A stretch of DNA of 64,000 bases, taken from the NCBI GenBank assembly GCA_902802585.1, contig CADCMR010000017.1, forward strand, positions 1 through 64,000. Direction: 5' to 3'. Under the pieces are notes generated by a model. It was given only the letters and a program-made list of their open reading frames with translations. It did no database searches and was not told the origin of the DNA. Below are positions 28,471-37,427 of the stretch, one piece after another (the stretch's first letter is position 1; each line of letters starts with the position of its first letter). The position numbers and the translations under genes are program-made. This stretch comes from an uncultured bacterium (lineage in GTDB: Bacteria > Verrucomicrobiota > Lentisphaeria > Victivallales > UBA1829).

Positions 28471-28754
28471 GGTGAAAAAGGGATGGGGTTACGGGCAGGC
28501 TGGTTCCATTCGTTGTCGCACATTGCATTTGCATAAGATACACCCGCACGCGCGAGAATACAAGCGCCGGGAATGAAAAATAACGAAAAAAACGGAGGAA
28601 AACCCCTTCAATACGGAATCAATCCCGCCGGACTGTCAGGTCATTTAGAAAGGATGACCGGGATTGCGCGCCGCGACCGCCCGGAGACGAGCAAAAACGA
28701 GATTGCGCGACCGCCGCTTTTCCGGCTTTTTCTTTACTATTCGTGCGCGCGCCC

Positions 28755-28783
28755 TTGAAATATCGCCCGACCTATGCTATTTT
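28755..28783 (+). promoter_or_regulatory. Promoter of the aromatic amino acid operon
   Basis: TTGAAA (28755-28760) and TATTTT (28778-28783) are 17 bases apart, ~97 bases before the ATG at 28881. The 28471-28754 stretch to its left holds nothing else I can name. Confidence 0.55.
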
Positions 28784-28880
28784 ATCTACGGATTTTTATC
28801 AACGCAATTTCGGGCCGCGACCATCCGGCGTCCGCACGGGCGCTCCTCAAAACGGTCCGCAACAAGGACAGGGTCCCATC

Positions 28881-29900
28881 ATGATCATCATTCTGAAAGA
28901 AAACGCCGACGCGGCGCAGTTCGACGCGCTGAAAGACTGGCTCACCAAACAGAACGTCTCGCTCCACATCAGCGAAGGCATCCAGCAGACCATCATCGGG
29001 CTGATCGGCGACACCTCGCATATCGACCTCGACATCATCAAGCAGTTCGACATCGTCGACGATGTGAAGCGCATTCAGGAACCGTTCAAGAACGCCAACC
29101 GCAAGTTCCATCCGCTCGACACGGTTGTCCAGGTCGGCACGGGCGGCGTGAAGGTCGGCGGCGGTGGATTCGCGGTCATCGCGGGTCCATGCTCCGTTGA
29201 GAACGAGGCGCAGATCATCGCCATCGCCGAAGCCGTGAAGAAGTCCGGCGCGAACATGCTCCGCGGCGGCGCGTTCAAGCCGCGCACGTCCCCATACTCT
29301 TTCCAGGGGCTCCGCGCCGAGGGGCTGCGCCTCCTGCTTGAGGCGAAAAAAGCCACCGGCCTGCCCATCGTGACCGAGCTGATGGACCTCTCCCAGCTCG
29401 ACCTCTTTGCCGACGTCGATGTCATCCAGATCGGCGCGCGCAACATGCAGAACTTCGAACTCCTGAAGCAGATCGGAAAATGCGACAAGCCCATCCTCCT
29501 GAAGCGCGGTCTCGCGAACACCTACCAGGAGCTCCTCATGAGCGCCGAATACATCATGGCGTCCGGCAACCGGAACGTGATCCTCTGCGAACGCGGCATC
29601 CGCACGTTCGAGACCTACACGCGGAACACCCTCGACATCTCCGCCATCCCGGCGCTGAAGACGCTCTCCCACCTGCCCGTGATCATCGACCCGAGCCACG
29701 CCGCCGGCATCGCCCGGTTCGTCGCGCCGCTCTCCCTCGCGGCGGCGGCCGCCGGAGCGGACGGCATCATCGTGGAGGTGCACAACAACCCGTCCTGCGC
29801 GCTGTGCGACGGCGCCCAGTCCATCACGCCGCCGGTCTTCGACGACCTCATGGAGAAGATCCGCCACATCCTGCCTTTCCGCTGCACGATCAAGGCGTGA
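28881..29900 (+). CDS. aroF: 3-deoxy-7-phosphoheptulonate (DAHP) synthase
   Basis: A 339-residue protein. ATG 28881 was chosen because the sequence starts MIIILKENADAAQFDALKDW, the usual start of the Thermotoga-type enzyme with an N-terminal ferredoxin/ACT-like regulatory domain (residues 1-~70). The class I barrel follows with AGPCSVE, the PEP/E4P-binding KPRTSPYSFQG, QIGARNMQNFELL, LLKRGLANT and IIDPSHAAG. It condenses PEP and erythrose-4-phosphate, the first step of the shikimate pathway. The N-terminal domain suggests feedback control by an aromatic amino acid. First gene of a three-gene operon; only 9 bases separate it from the next. Confidence 0.93.
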   Translation: MIIILKENADAAQFDALKDWLTKQNVSLHISEGIQQTIIGLIGDTSHIDLDIIKQFDIVDDVKRIQEPFKNANRKFHPLDTVVQVGTGGVKVGGGGFAVIAGPCSVENEAQIIAIAEAVKKSGANMLRGGAFKPRTSPYSFQGLRAEGLRLLLEAKKATGLPIVTELMDLSQLDLFADVDVIQIGARNMQNFELLKQIGKCDKPILLKRGLANTYQELLMSAEYIMASGNRNVILCERGIRTFETYTRNTLDISAIPALKTLSHLPVIIDPSHAAGIARFVAPLSLAAAAAGADGIIVEVHNNPSCALCDGAQSITPPVFDDLMEKIRHILPFRCTIKA

Positions 29901-29909
29901 GGCTGGTCC

Positions 29910-30743
29910 ATGCCCGACCTTCCGGACAATCCGTCTCCGCTTGATGCTCTCCGCGGCAGGATCGACGAGATCGACGCGGAACTGCTTCCGGCGTTCATCC
30001 GCCGTATGGAGACCGCCGTCCGCGTCGCCGACTGCAAGCTCGCGTCCGACACGCCGGTGAGCCGACCCGGACGCGAACACGTCATCCTCGACCGGATCCG
30101 CGCCTCGGTCCCGCCGGAATTTGCCGACGACGCCGTGCGCCTCTACCGCACGATTCTCGCGATCAGCTGTTCCCGGCAGCGCGTCCGCATCCTGTCCGCG
30201 AAGCTCGGACGACGCGTCGCGCTCTGCGGTATCAAGCACTGCGGCAAATCCTGCCTCGGCGTCGCGCTCGCGAAGACGCTCGGCGTGCCGTTCTTCGACA
30301 CTGACGCCCTGCTGGAAGCCGATGCGGGCAAACCCGTCCGCGCGCTCTACCGGGAGGTCGGCGAAACGCGTTTCCGCGAACTTGAGACGGAATCCGTCCG
30401 CAAGTTCACCTCGTCCGCCCCATCCCACGCGGTCGTCGCGCTCGGCGGCGGTGTGGTCTCCAATCCGTTCCTCACCCCGGACGACCTGCGTGCGCTCGGA
30501 CTCATCGTCTGGCTGGACGTCCCCGTCCCTACGGCGTTTGAACGCATGGCGCGCGAGGGCTTCCCGCCGTTCCTGGCGGACAAGCCCGATCCGTTCGGCG
30601 AGTTCAACCGCATCTGCGACGCCCGCCGCCCGGTTTTCCGCGCCGCCGCCGACGCCGTGCTCGACCTGCCCGAAGTCCTCCCCGTGGAGGAGGCTGTCGA
30701 CCGCATGCTTACCGTCCTTGAATCGAAAGTGAATTCAAAATGA
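29910..30743 (+). CDS. Fused chorismate mutase (AroQ type) - shikimate kinase
   Basis: A 277-residue protein. Residues ~8-95 match the AroQ chorismate mutase helices (LDALRGRIDEIDAELLPAFI, RVADCK, RPGREHVILDRI). Residues ~100-270 are a shikimate kinase: P-loop GIKHCGKS (107-114), substrate-binding DTD (130-132), RFRELE (154-159) and the GGG motif (179-181), with a REGFPPFLADKPDP lid region. One chain would thus phosphorylate shikimate and rearrange chorismate to prephenate, two steps flanking chorismate synthase, which is encoded next. Its stop overlaps the start of aroC by four bases (ATGA), indicating translational coupling. Confidence 0.88.
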   Translation: MPDLPDNPSPLDALRGRIDEIDAELLPAFIRRMETAVRVADCKLASDTPVSRPGREHVILDRIRASVPPEFADDAVRLYRTILAISCSRQRVRILSAKLGRRVALCGIKHCGKSCLGVALAKTLGVPFFDTDALLEADAGKPVRALYREVGETRFRELETESVRKFTSSAPSHAVVALGGGVVSNPFLTPDDLRALGLIVWLDVPVPTAFERMAREGFPPFLADKPDPFGEFNRICDARRPVFRAAADAVLDLPEVLPVEEAVDRMLTVLESKVNSK

Positions 30744-31801
30744 GCTCCAACACCTTCGGTACCCTGTTCCGCGTCACCACCTTCGGCGAATCCCATGGAG
30801 CCGCGCTCGGATGCGTCGTCGACGGCGTCCCCGCCGGGCTTCCGATCGACCTCGACGCGCTCAAATCCGAACTCGCACGCCGCAGACCCGGTCAGTCCGG
30901 CATGACCACGCCGCGCCAGGAGGCCGACGAACCCGAACTCCTTTCCGGCGTACTGAACGGCGTTGCGACCGGCGCGCCGCTCGCCATCCTCTTCCGCAAT
31001 ACCAACCAGCACAGCGCCGACTACGATTCCATCGCCAACCTTTTCCGACCCGGACACGCCGACTTCACGTGGGAACGCAAGTTCGGATTCCGCGACGCGC
31101 GCGGAGGCGGGCGCACCTCGGGACGCGAGACCGTCGCCCGGGTGGCTGCCGGAGCCATCGCGAAACAGCTCCTCGCCCGCCACGGCGTGACCGTCCGCGC
31201 CTGTGCGCTTGAAATCGCCGGGATCAAGGCGCGGAATATCGACTGGGACCAGGTCGAACGCAATCCCGTGCGCGCCCCGGATGCCGAAGCGGCTGTTCGC
31301 ATGGCGGATGCGGTCAACGCCGCGCGCGCCGACCATGACAGCGTAGGCGGCGTTATCCTCTGCGAAGCGCTCGGGTTGCCCGCCGGTCTCGGCGAACCCG
31401 TCTTCGACAAGCTGGACGCACTCACCGCTCATGCCATCCTCTCCATCGGCGGCGTGAAGGGAATCGAGTTCGGCGCGGGATTCGACGCCGCCGCCATGCG
31501 CGGCAGCGCCCACAACGACCCGATCCTGCCCGGCGGCAAGTTCGCCACAAACAACGCGGGCGGCGTGCTCGGCGGCATCTCCAACGGCGACGTCTTCACG
31601 TTCCGTTGCGCCGTGAAGCCAACGGCGTCCATCAACCGCCCGCAGAATACCATCGACCGCGGCGGCGCGCCCGCCGAAATCTCCACGCCAGGACGGCACG
31701 ACCCGTGCCTCGTTCCGCGCATGGTCCCGGTCGTCGAGGCAATGCCCGCCATCGTCCTCGCCGACCTCATGCTCCTCGAGAAGAACAGCTGTCTCGGCTG
31801 A
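30740..31801 (+). CDS. aroC: Chorismate synthase
   Basis: A 353-residue protein of normal family length. It has the N-terminal FRVTTFGESHG signature, RRPGQSGMTTPRQE, the GRTSGRETVARVAAGA segment and the C-terminal RHDPCLVPRMVPVVEAM. It converts 5-enolpyruvylshikimate-3-phosphate to chorismate using reduced FMN. Last gene of the operon, overlapping the preceding fusion gene by four bases. No clear terminator follows. Confidence 0.95.
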   Translation: MSSNTFGTLFRVTTFGESHGAALGCVVDGVPAGLPIDLDALKSELARRRPGQSGMTTPRQEADEPELLSGVLNGVATGAPLAILFRNTNQHSADYDSIANLFRPGHADFTWERKFGFRDARGGGRTSGRETVARVAAGAIAKQLLARHGVTVRACALEIAGIKARNIDWDQVERNPVRAPDAEAAVRMADAVNAARADHDSVGGVILCEALGLPAGLGEPVFDKLDALTAHAILSIGGVKGIEFGAGFDAAAMRGSAHNDPILPGGKFATNNAGGVLGGISNGDVFTFRCAVKPTASINRPQNTIDRGGAPAEISTPGRHDPCLVPRMVPVVEAMPAIVLADLMLLEKNSCLG

Positions 31802-31917
31802 CCCCCGCTTGCCGGGCACATACGGCTTATGTGATATATGTTGCTTGTTTGTCCTCCCTGTGTCCGAGCGGAGCCGGACACTGCCCAATGGGAGGACTTG
31901 TCCTCCGGGGCAGGGGG

Positions 31918-32808
31918 TTACTTCGCGAGGGCGAGGATGACCACGCCGAGCAGGATCAGCGCCAGCGCGCACGCCTTCTTTTTGACATGGACGTCGCGGA
32001 AATACCACGCGCCCGCCGTGAACGAGACGATGCAGTTGCATCGGCGCACCAGCGAGACGAGCGAAATCTTGATGTCCGGCAGGCTGACCGCGTAGAAATA
32101 CAGGAAGTCGGCAAGGATGAGCAGGACTCCCGTGAGCGGGATGGTCCAGCGCCAGATGAACTTGTGTTTCTGTCCGAAGCATTTCGCACGGACCAGACAC
32201 CCCGCGCCGAGGATGAAGACGAGATCGACGGAGAACCAGAACTGGACGGTGCGCGGCGGGATGTGGAGGGAGTTCAGGAGGTATTTGTCGTAGAGCGCGG
32301 ATGCGGCGCCGAGGACCGTGCCGAGCAGGATCAGATGCACTTCGCGGGCGCGCCGGAAGGAGATGCCTTCGAGCTTTCCGAAAACGGAAAAGAGGTAGTA
32401 GCCCGTGAAGATCAGGAGCATGGCGACGCCCTGCCAGAGCGTGGGTATCTCGTGGAAAAGCAGCAATCCGCCGAGGAAGGTCCAGACGGGGCTGCTGGCG
32501 CGGATGGGCGCAGCGATGGAGATCGGCAGGTCGCGCATGGCGTAGTAGACGCAGGTCCAGCTGGAAGACACGAGCAGGGATTTGAGGACGATGAGGGCGA
32601 AGTCGCGTCCGGAGCAATGCGCGTCGGCGAACGATCCGGTCCACAGCACGGTCGCGAGCAGATAGAACGCCGAGCCGCAGAGCGTGGCGAAGAAGAGCAC
32701 GTGCATCACGGAGTTCTTGTCGACGGCGTGTTTCTTGCAGAGGTCGTAGAACCCGAGCGCGAACGCGGAACCGAGGACGGGCAGAAGCCACGCGGGAAGG
32801 GAGGGCAT
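31918..32808 (-). CDS. DMT-superfamily (EamA-like) membrane transporter
   Basis: A 296-residue protein with about ten hydrophobic segments arranged as two similar halves, typical of EamA drug/metabolite transporters. Characteristic stretches are APIRASSPVWTFLGGLLLFHE at the end of the first half and ISLVSLVRRCNCIVSFTAG in the second. The substrate is unknown. It lies 50 bases downstream of ptsI on the same strand and might be the last gene of that transcript. No obvious ribosome-binding site. Confidence 0.8.
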   Translation of the reverse strand: MPSLPAWLLPVLGSAFALGFYDLCKKHAVDKNSVMHVLFFATLCGSAFYLLATVLWTGSFADAHCSGRDFALIVLKSLLVSSSWTCVYYAMRDLPISIAAPIRASSPVWTFLGGLLLFHEIPTLWQGVAMLLIFTGYYLFSVFGKLEGISFRRAREVHLILLGTVLGAASALYDKYLLNSLHIPPRTVQFWFSVDLVFILGAGCLVRAKCFGQKHKFIWRWTIPLTGVLLILADFLYFYAVSLPDIKISLVSLVRRCNCIVSFTAGAWYFRDVHVKKKACALALILLGVVILALAK

Positions 32809-32858
32809 AATCGGATCAGCTTTCTGGATTCATCATCCGGCGGGGGGAGGGGCTGCGG

Positions 32859-34697
32859 TCAGCCGAGGATGGACGCGATGTCTGGCGCGACCGACTGGAT
32901 GTGCTCCTTCGCGAGGACCATGACGTCCTCCGGATCGGCGGCGGTGAGGGCGATCTTCGCGAGCTGTTCCGAGGCGAGCATGGAGGTCTTGCGGATGACG
33001 CCGCGGACCTCCGCGAGGGCGTTCGGGCTCATGCTCAGTTCCAGCACGCCGAGTCCGAGCAGGATGGGCGTGAACCGCGGATCGGCAGCGATCTCGCCGC
33101 AGACGCAAACCGGGATGCGGTGTTTCTTCGCCGCCTCGACCGTGAGGCGGATCAGCTCCATGACGGCGGGGTGGCTGGGACGGTAGAGATAGGCGACGCG
33201 TTCGTTCAGGCGGTCGACTGCGAGCGTGTACTGGACCAGGTCGTTCGAGCCGATGCTGAAGAAATCGACCTTCGCGGCAAGCGCGTCGGCGATGAGGCAT
33301 GCGGACGGTATCTCGATCATGGCGCCGATCCGGACTTTCGGATCGAACGGGATGTTCGCGAGCTTCAGTTCCTCCATGACCTCGTCGCGGATGGAGAGCA
33401 GTTCCTCGATTTCGGAGAGAGAGGAGACCATCGGGAACATGATCCGCAGGTCGCCTTCCGTGCCGGCGCGGAGCAGGGCACGGAGCTGGGTGCGGATGAG
33501 CTGCGGCTTCTCATGGCAGAGGCGGATCGCGCGGAGCCCGAGGAACGGGTTCGGTTCGCGCGAGGCGGACGCCGAGGCGAAATCGAGCTTGTCGCCGCCG
33601 AGGTCGACGGTGCGGATGGTCACGGCGCGTCCGCGCATGGCGCGCAGGAGCTTGGCGTAGATCTGGTATTGCGTTTCCTCGTCGGGCGCGACCGGGGTGT
33701 TCATGAAGAGGTATTCGGTGCGGAAGAGCCCGATGCCCTCCGCGCCGCAGCGGGAGACCTCCTCCAGGTCGTCCGCGCCTTCGATGTTGGCGCAGAGCTT
33801 CACGCGGTAGCCGTCGGTGGTCTCGGCGGCGCGGGAGCTTTCCTTCCGCAGGATGCTGTAGAGTTCGTCCTTGCGGCTGATCTTCTCGCGGTAGAATGCC
33901 AGTGTGTCGCGGCTGGGATTGCGGATGACCATGCCGAGGAAGCCGTCTACAATCACCTCGTCGCCGTTGGCGAACTTGCCCGCGATGTTCCTCATGCCGA
34001 CGACCGCCGGGATGCGCAGGGAGCGCGCGAGAATGGATGTGTGGCAGGTCTTGCTGCCGGTCTCAATTGCAAATCCGAGGATGTTCCTGCGGTCGAGCAT
34101 GGCGGTGTCGGACGGGGTCAGGTCGTGCGCGATAACGACGGTGTTTTCGGGGAGGTTGTCGAGCGAGGGACCGCCGTCCTTGTCGCCGTTCAGGTTGCGG
34201 AGGATGCGGTTCGCGATGTCGCGGATGTCGCCGGCGCGTTCGTTCAGGTAGGTGTCGTTCGTGCCGGAGATGGCGTCGAGGTATCGGCGTACGGTGAGCA
34301 GGAAGGACGACTGCGCGTTGCAGAGTTCGTTGCGGATGCGCGAGACGACCTCCTTGTGCAGAAGCTTGTCCTCCACGATCAGCAGATGCGCGTCGAAGAT
34401 TTTAGCGTCGCGTTTTTCGATGGTCCGTTGCATCCGGTTCTGGATGGTCTTGATTTCGGATTTCGTCTTTTCGATGGCGGACTGGAAACGCGCGATTTCG
34501 GCGTCGATTTCGGACGCGTCGATCGGGATCGGGTCGATCTCGTGGAAGTCGGTATGGGCGGCGCCGAAGACCAGCACGCGACCGCGGCAGATGCCCGGAG
34601 ACGCCGGGAGACCATGGAAAAGGACTTCCTTCTTTTCAACCGGGGGTGCGACCGGCGCAGCGGCCGGAAGAGGATCCGCGGAGGCTGTATCCATCAT
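32859..34697 (-). CDS. ptsI: Phosphotransferase system enzyme I (PEP-protein phosphotransferase)
   Basis: A 612-residue protein. The EI N-terminal domain begins near residue 28 (FHGLPASPGICRGRV) after an Ala/Pro-rich extension of ~25 residues. The phosphorylated His lies in GSKTCHTSILARS (His219), a slight variant of the usual TSHTAI. The PEP-binding barrel shows EGIGLFRTEYLFM, MFPMVSSLSEIEE, IGSNDLVQYTLAVDR and the C-terminal VCGEIAADP with active-site Cys. It passes phosphate from PEP to HPr. ATG 34697 overlaps the HPr stop (ATGA). No EII permease is seen in the window, so phosphate could go to sugar uptake or to a regulatory branch elsewhere. Confidence 0.93.
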   Translation of the reverse strand: MMDTASADPLPAAAPVAPPVEKKEVLFHGLPASPGICRGRVLVFGAAHTDFHEIDPIPIDASEIDAEIARFQSAIEKTKSEIKTIQNRMQRTIEKRDAKIFDAHLLIVEDKLLHKEVVSRIRNELCNAQSSFLLTVRRYLDAISGTNDTYLNERAGDIRDIANRILRNLNGDKDGGPSLDNLPENTVVIAHDLTPSDTAMLDRRNILGFAIETGSKTCHTSILARSLRIPAVVGMRNIAGKFANGDEVIVDGFLGMVIRNPSRDTLAFYREKISRKDELYSILRKESSRAAETTDGYRVKLCANIEGADDLEEVSRCGAEGIGLFRTEYLFMNTPVAPDEETQYQIYAKLLRAMRGRAVTIRTVDLGGDKLDFASASASREPNPFLGLRAIRLCHEKPQLIRTQLRALLRAGTEGDLRIMFPMVSSLSEIEELLSIRDEVMEELKLANIPFDPKVRIGAMIEIPSACLIADALAAKVDFFSIGSNDLVQYTLAVDRLNERVAYLYRPSHPAVMELIRLTVEAAKKHRIPVCVCGEIAADPRFTPILLGLGVLELSMSPNALAEVRGVIRKTSMLASEQLAKIALTAADPEDVMVLAKEHIQSVAPDIASILG

Positions 34698-34975
34698 TCG
34701 TCGAACCCTCCTTCAATGAGCGCGGAAAGGACATCCATTGCCTTGTCCGCGTCGCGCCCGCTGATCTCAACGCGGAGGCGGGTTCCCTTTGGCGCGGAGA
34801 GCATGAGCATGGACATGACGCTTTTGCCGTCGGCAACGTTCCCGGAATCGAGATTCGTGACGGAGATCTCGGACTCGAAATCGGCCGCAGCCTGCACAAA
34901 AACAGACGCAGGACGGGCATGTATCCCGAGTGGATTGCTTACGACAAAATCTTTCGCGAGGTTCTTTGGATCCAT
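34694..34975 (-). CDS. ptsH: Phosphocarrier protein HPr
   Basis: A 93-residue protein. ATG 34975 was chosen over an upstream ATG at 35044, which would lie before the transcription start predicted from the 35020-35048 promoter. The active site GIHARPAS carries His19. The regulatory-serine region reads DGKSVMSMLMLSAPKGT (Ser52), so control by HPr kinase/phosphorylase is possible. First gene of the ptsH-ptsI pair; it overlaps ptsI by four bases. Confidence 0.92.
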   Translation of the reverse strand: MDPKNLAKDFVVSNPLGIHARPASVFVQAAADFESEISVTNLDSGNVADGKSVMSMLMLSAPKGTRLRVEISGRDADKAMDVLSALIEGGFDE

Positions 34976-35019
34976 ATCTTTGGTTCGACCCTTTCCAAAA
35001 ACGATGAGGCTGGTATAAT

Positions 35020-35048
35020 AATATACACCTGTTTTGCCGTTCATTCAA
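35020..35048 (-). promoter_or_regulatory. Promoter of ptsH-ptsI
   Basis: On the minus strand TTGAAT (35043-35048) and TATATT (35020-35025) are 17 bases apart, ~45 bases before the HPr start. Confidence 0.6.
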
Positions 35049-35147
35049 ATCGCGCGCGCAAAAAACACAATAAAATAGGGGAGGCGGAGCCTCAACTTGA
35101 GCAGTGCGCGGCTAACGCTCGCGCATGAGAAAGTCCCCGGAAAGCAA

Positions 35148-35183
35148 GAGAAAGCCCCCGTACCGAAAATACGGTACAGGGGC
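35148..35183 (-). terminator. Intrinsic terminator of the third surface-protein gene
   Basis: On the minus strand a ~12-bp stem (GCCCCTGTACCG / CGGTACGGGGGC) with a short loop is followed by TTTCTC. It lies ~100 bases past the stop at 35289. Confidence 0.75.
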
Positions 35184-35288
35184 GAGGGGCGGGAGGGCAA
35201 GACCTTGGGTAGTACTTGGCTCCGCGCAAGCACATGGCAAGCCATGCAGAGGTTAGTGCCTGGCGGCACAGACCTCTAATTTTCCAGC

Positions 35289-37427
35289 TTATGACAGGGT
35301 GGCGATGTTCTGCCAATCGGTGAGCTGCTTGTCGTTGATCTGCCAGTAACCGACGATTTCGAGCGAGTCGCTCGCCCAGGCGATGTCGTCCGTGCCGTCG
35401 GCATTGAAGTCGCCGACGCTCGCGAGCGTCCAGACCGAGGTGTCGACCGCGCTGAGGATCGACCACGAGTTGAGGTAACCGTCCTCGATGCCCCAGATGC
35501 CAACCACGCCTTCGACATTGATCATGGCGATGTCGTGCGAGCCGTTGCCGTCGAAGTCGCCCGAGCAGAGGAAATCCCATTCATCCGGGTTCGAGACGCT
35601 GACCATGCGCCAGTCGACCGGATCGTCCATGATCCATGTGCAGTAGGCGTTGTAGACGAGGTCGCCTTCGCCCATGAAGGTATTGCGCCACAGTATGTCG
35701 CATTTGCCGTCGCCGTTGAAGTCGCCGGTCGAGACGCATTCCCATTCGGCGGAGTAGCCGTTGATGAGCGTCCAGGTCACGCCGCTCTCCCAATACCCGA
35801 GCAGTCCGACCGTTTCCGAAGCGCCGAACGGGTTCGCGATCAGCACATCGGACGAGCCGTTGCCGTTGAAGTCGCCGATGCCGAGGATGTCCCAGCCGTC
35901 GCTCTTGAAGTTCAGCACCTGCGGAACGAACGTGCCGTCCTCCTGCGTCATTTCGCCGACCACATAGCCTTCCTCGCTGAAGCGCAGGAAATCGTCGCGT
36001 CCGTCGGCATTGAAGTCACCGGAGCCGCTAACCGTCCAGCCTGTATCGACCTGGATGTCCTGCATGGCTGCGCCAGTGACGTAGACGTGGATCATGTCGT
36101 TGAAATCGGAACTGGACACATCCAGCATCTCCCTGGCGAGGTAGGACTGCGCGCCGCCCATGTAGCGTCCGGAGTAGTATCCCATGGTGTAGTAAACGGG
36201 TCCCGGTTCCGGTCCGGGGGGTTCAGGACCGGGGCCGGGGGAGATGCCTTCCACTGTGACGGAGAGCGTCCCGTCGTACAGCGACAGCGAGTATTCCAGT
36301 TCGCCCACGTACGCGTGCTGGTACAGGGAGAGCATGCCGTATTCGACGCCGCTTTCGTCGACGACCGAGATCACGCCGTCGAACATGCCCGCGCCTTCCG
36401 CGAGTGTGTAAGTGCCGGACGTCTGCAAGGCGGAGGTCGTGAGCGTGTAGTCCGGGGTTCCGCCGACGGCGCTCAGGTTGCTGATCAGCGCAGCGTTTTC
36501 CGTCACGGCCGATGTGATCTCGAAGTCGATCACGCCGCCCGATTCCGCGATTACGAAGGCTCCGGGCGTGAGGTCCCAGCCGCCGGTGATTCTGCCGCCG
36601 GAGGAAATATAGATGTTGCCGTTGGACGCCACGGAGCCGTTGCTCATGACGCCGCCGCTGTACACGTTCGCAATCGCGCCGCCGTCCATGACCGTGGTAT
36701 CGTTCATCGAGCCGTAGACATAGGCGGACCCGCCGCTGCTGACCATAGTATCGTTCGCGGTGCCGCCGACCTGAAAGGATGCGGCGGTACTGACCGTGGT
36801 ATTGTTCGCGATGCCGCCGTCAAGAACTCTCACCTCGGTGTATAGGCCGCGGTATTCCGGTCTCAAAATGGTATCGTTCGCCGTGCCGCCGGAGGAAACC
36901 GTCAGCAATCCGCCGGCGGAAACCGTGGCGCTGTTCACCACGCCGCCGTAAACGGCTGTTTTGTCTGCAATGGCGTTGGCGGAGACGCCCATGCTGCCGC
37001 CGTTATACAACTTGCAGTTCCACACATAGCCGCCGGAAAAGACATTGAATGTGCCTCCGTCGTTAACCGTTACGTTGGACGCCGAACCATCTGAACAGAC
37101 CAGCGCCGAGGCGCCGTTGTAGACCGTGACGTCATCGACCGCGGTCCCCGAGAAAAGGACTGCCATGGTGCCGCCGCTGTTCACCTGAACATTGCTCGCC
37201 GAGCCGCCGGAGACGCGGACGACTCCGCGGGATTTGACCTCAATCCAATTCGCTGTGCCGCCGGAGGAGACATGCATTACGCCCCAGGCATTGACCGCGG
37301 TTCTGTTCGCCACCCCGGTCGATCTGACATGCATCATCGCCTCGGAGTTCAACGTGGTGCTGGTTGCCTTGCCGCCGGGCAGGACGTAGACCGTACTGCT
37401 GCTTAGGATCAGTCCTGAATTGGTCAC
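35289..37427 (-). CDS. AIDA-type repeat surface protein with FG-GAP/VCBS module (probable frameshift at the start)
   Basis: A 712-residue frame from GTG 37427. Residues 1-~290 are AIDA-like repeats (VSSGGTAN, VNSGGTMAV). A Pro/Gly hinge (GPGPEPPGPEPGP) lies at ~400. Residues ~440-712 form the family's C-terminal module: DFNADGRDD, DFNGNGSSD, DFNGDGKCD, DFDGNGSHD, DFNADGTDD, ending GYWQINDKQLTDWQNIATLS. The GTG has no ribosome-binding site. An ATG at 37466-37468 lies one base out of frame; one extra A in the A5 tract at 37453-37457 would give MTDPKKADIYISSGVTNSG, which fits the start of the sister protein at 28264. So the gene may be out of phase in this sequence. No signal peptide. Confidence 0.8.
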   Translation of the reverse strand: MTNSGLILSSSTVYVLPGGKATSTTLNSEAMMHVRSTGVANRTAVNAWGVMHVSSGGTANWIEVKSRGVVRVSGGSASNVQVNSGGTMAVLFSGTAVDDVTVYNGASALVCSDGSASNVTVNDGGTFNVFSGGYVWNCKLYNGGSMGVSANAIADKTAVYGGVVNSATVSAGGLLTVSSGGTANDTILRPEYRGLYTEVRVLDGGIANNTTVSTAASFQVGGTANDTMVSSGGSAYVYGSMNDTTVMDGGAIANVYSGGVMSNGSVASNGNIYISSGGRITGGWDLTPGAFVIAESGGVIDFEITSAVTENAALISNLSAVGGTPDYTLTTSALQTSGTYTLAEGAGMFDGVISVVDESGVEYGMLSLYQHAYVGELEYSLSLYDGTLSVTVEGISPGPGPEPPGPEPGPVYYTMGYYSGRYMGGAQSYLAREMLDVSSSDFNDMIHVYVTGAAMQDIQVDTGWTVSGSGDFNADGRDDFLRFSEEGYVVGEMTQEDGTFVPQVLNFKSDGWDILGIGDFNGNGSSDVLIANPFGASETVGLLGYWESGVTWTLINGYSAEWECVSTGDFNGDGKCDILWRNTFMGEGDLVYNAYCTWIMDDPVDWRMVSVSNPDEWDFLCSGDFDGNGSHDIAMINVEGVVGIWGIEDGYLNSWSILSAVDTSVWTLASVGDFNADGTDDIAWASDSLEIVGYWQINDKQLTDWQNIATLS

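Noticed and set aside
28271-28576. A 101-codon plus-strand frame before the aro operon
   Set aside because: It translates the intergenic repeat (IGPIGRIGRTGNI) and has no homology or ribosome-binding site.
30347-32791. An 814-codon minus-strand frame across aroC and the DMT transporter gene
   Set aside because: Out-of-frame shadow of two well-recognised genes; composition is Arg/Pro-rich.
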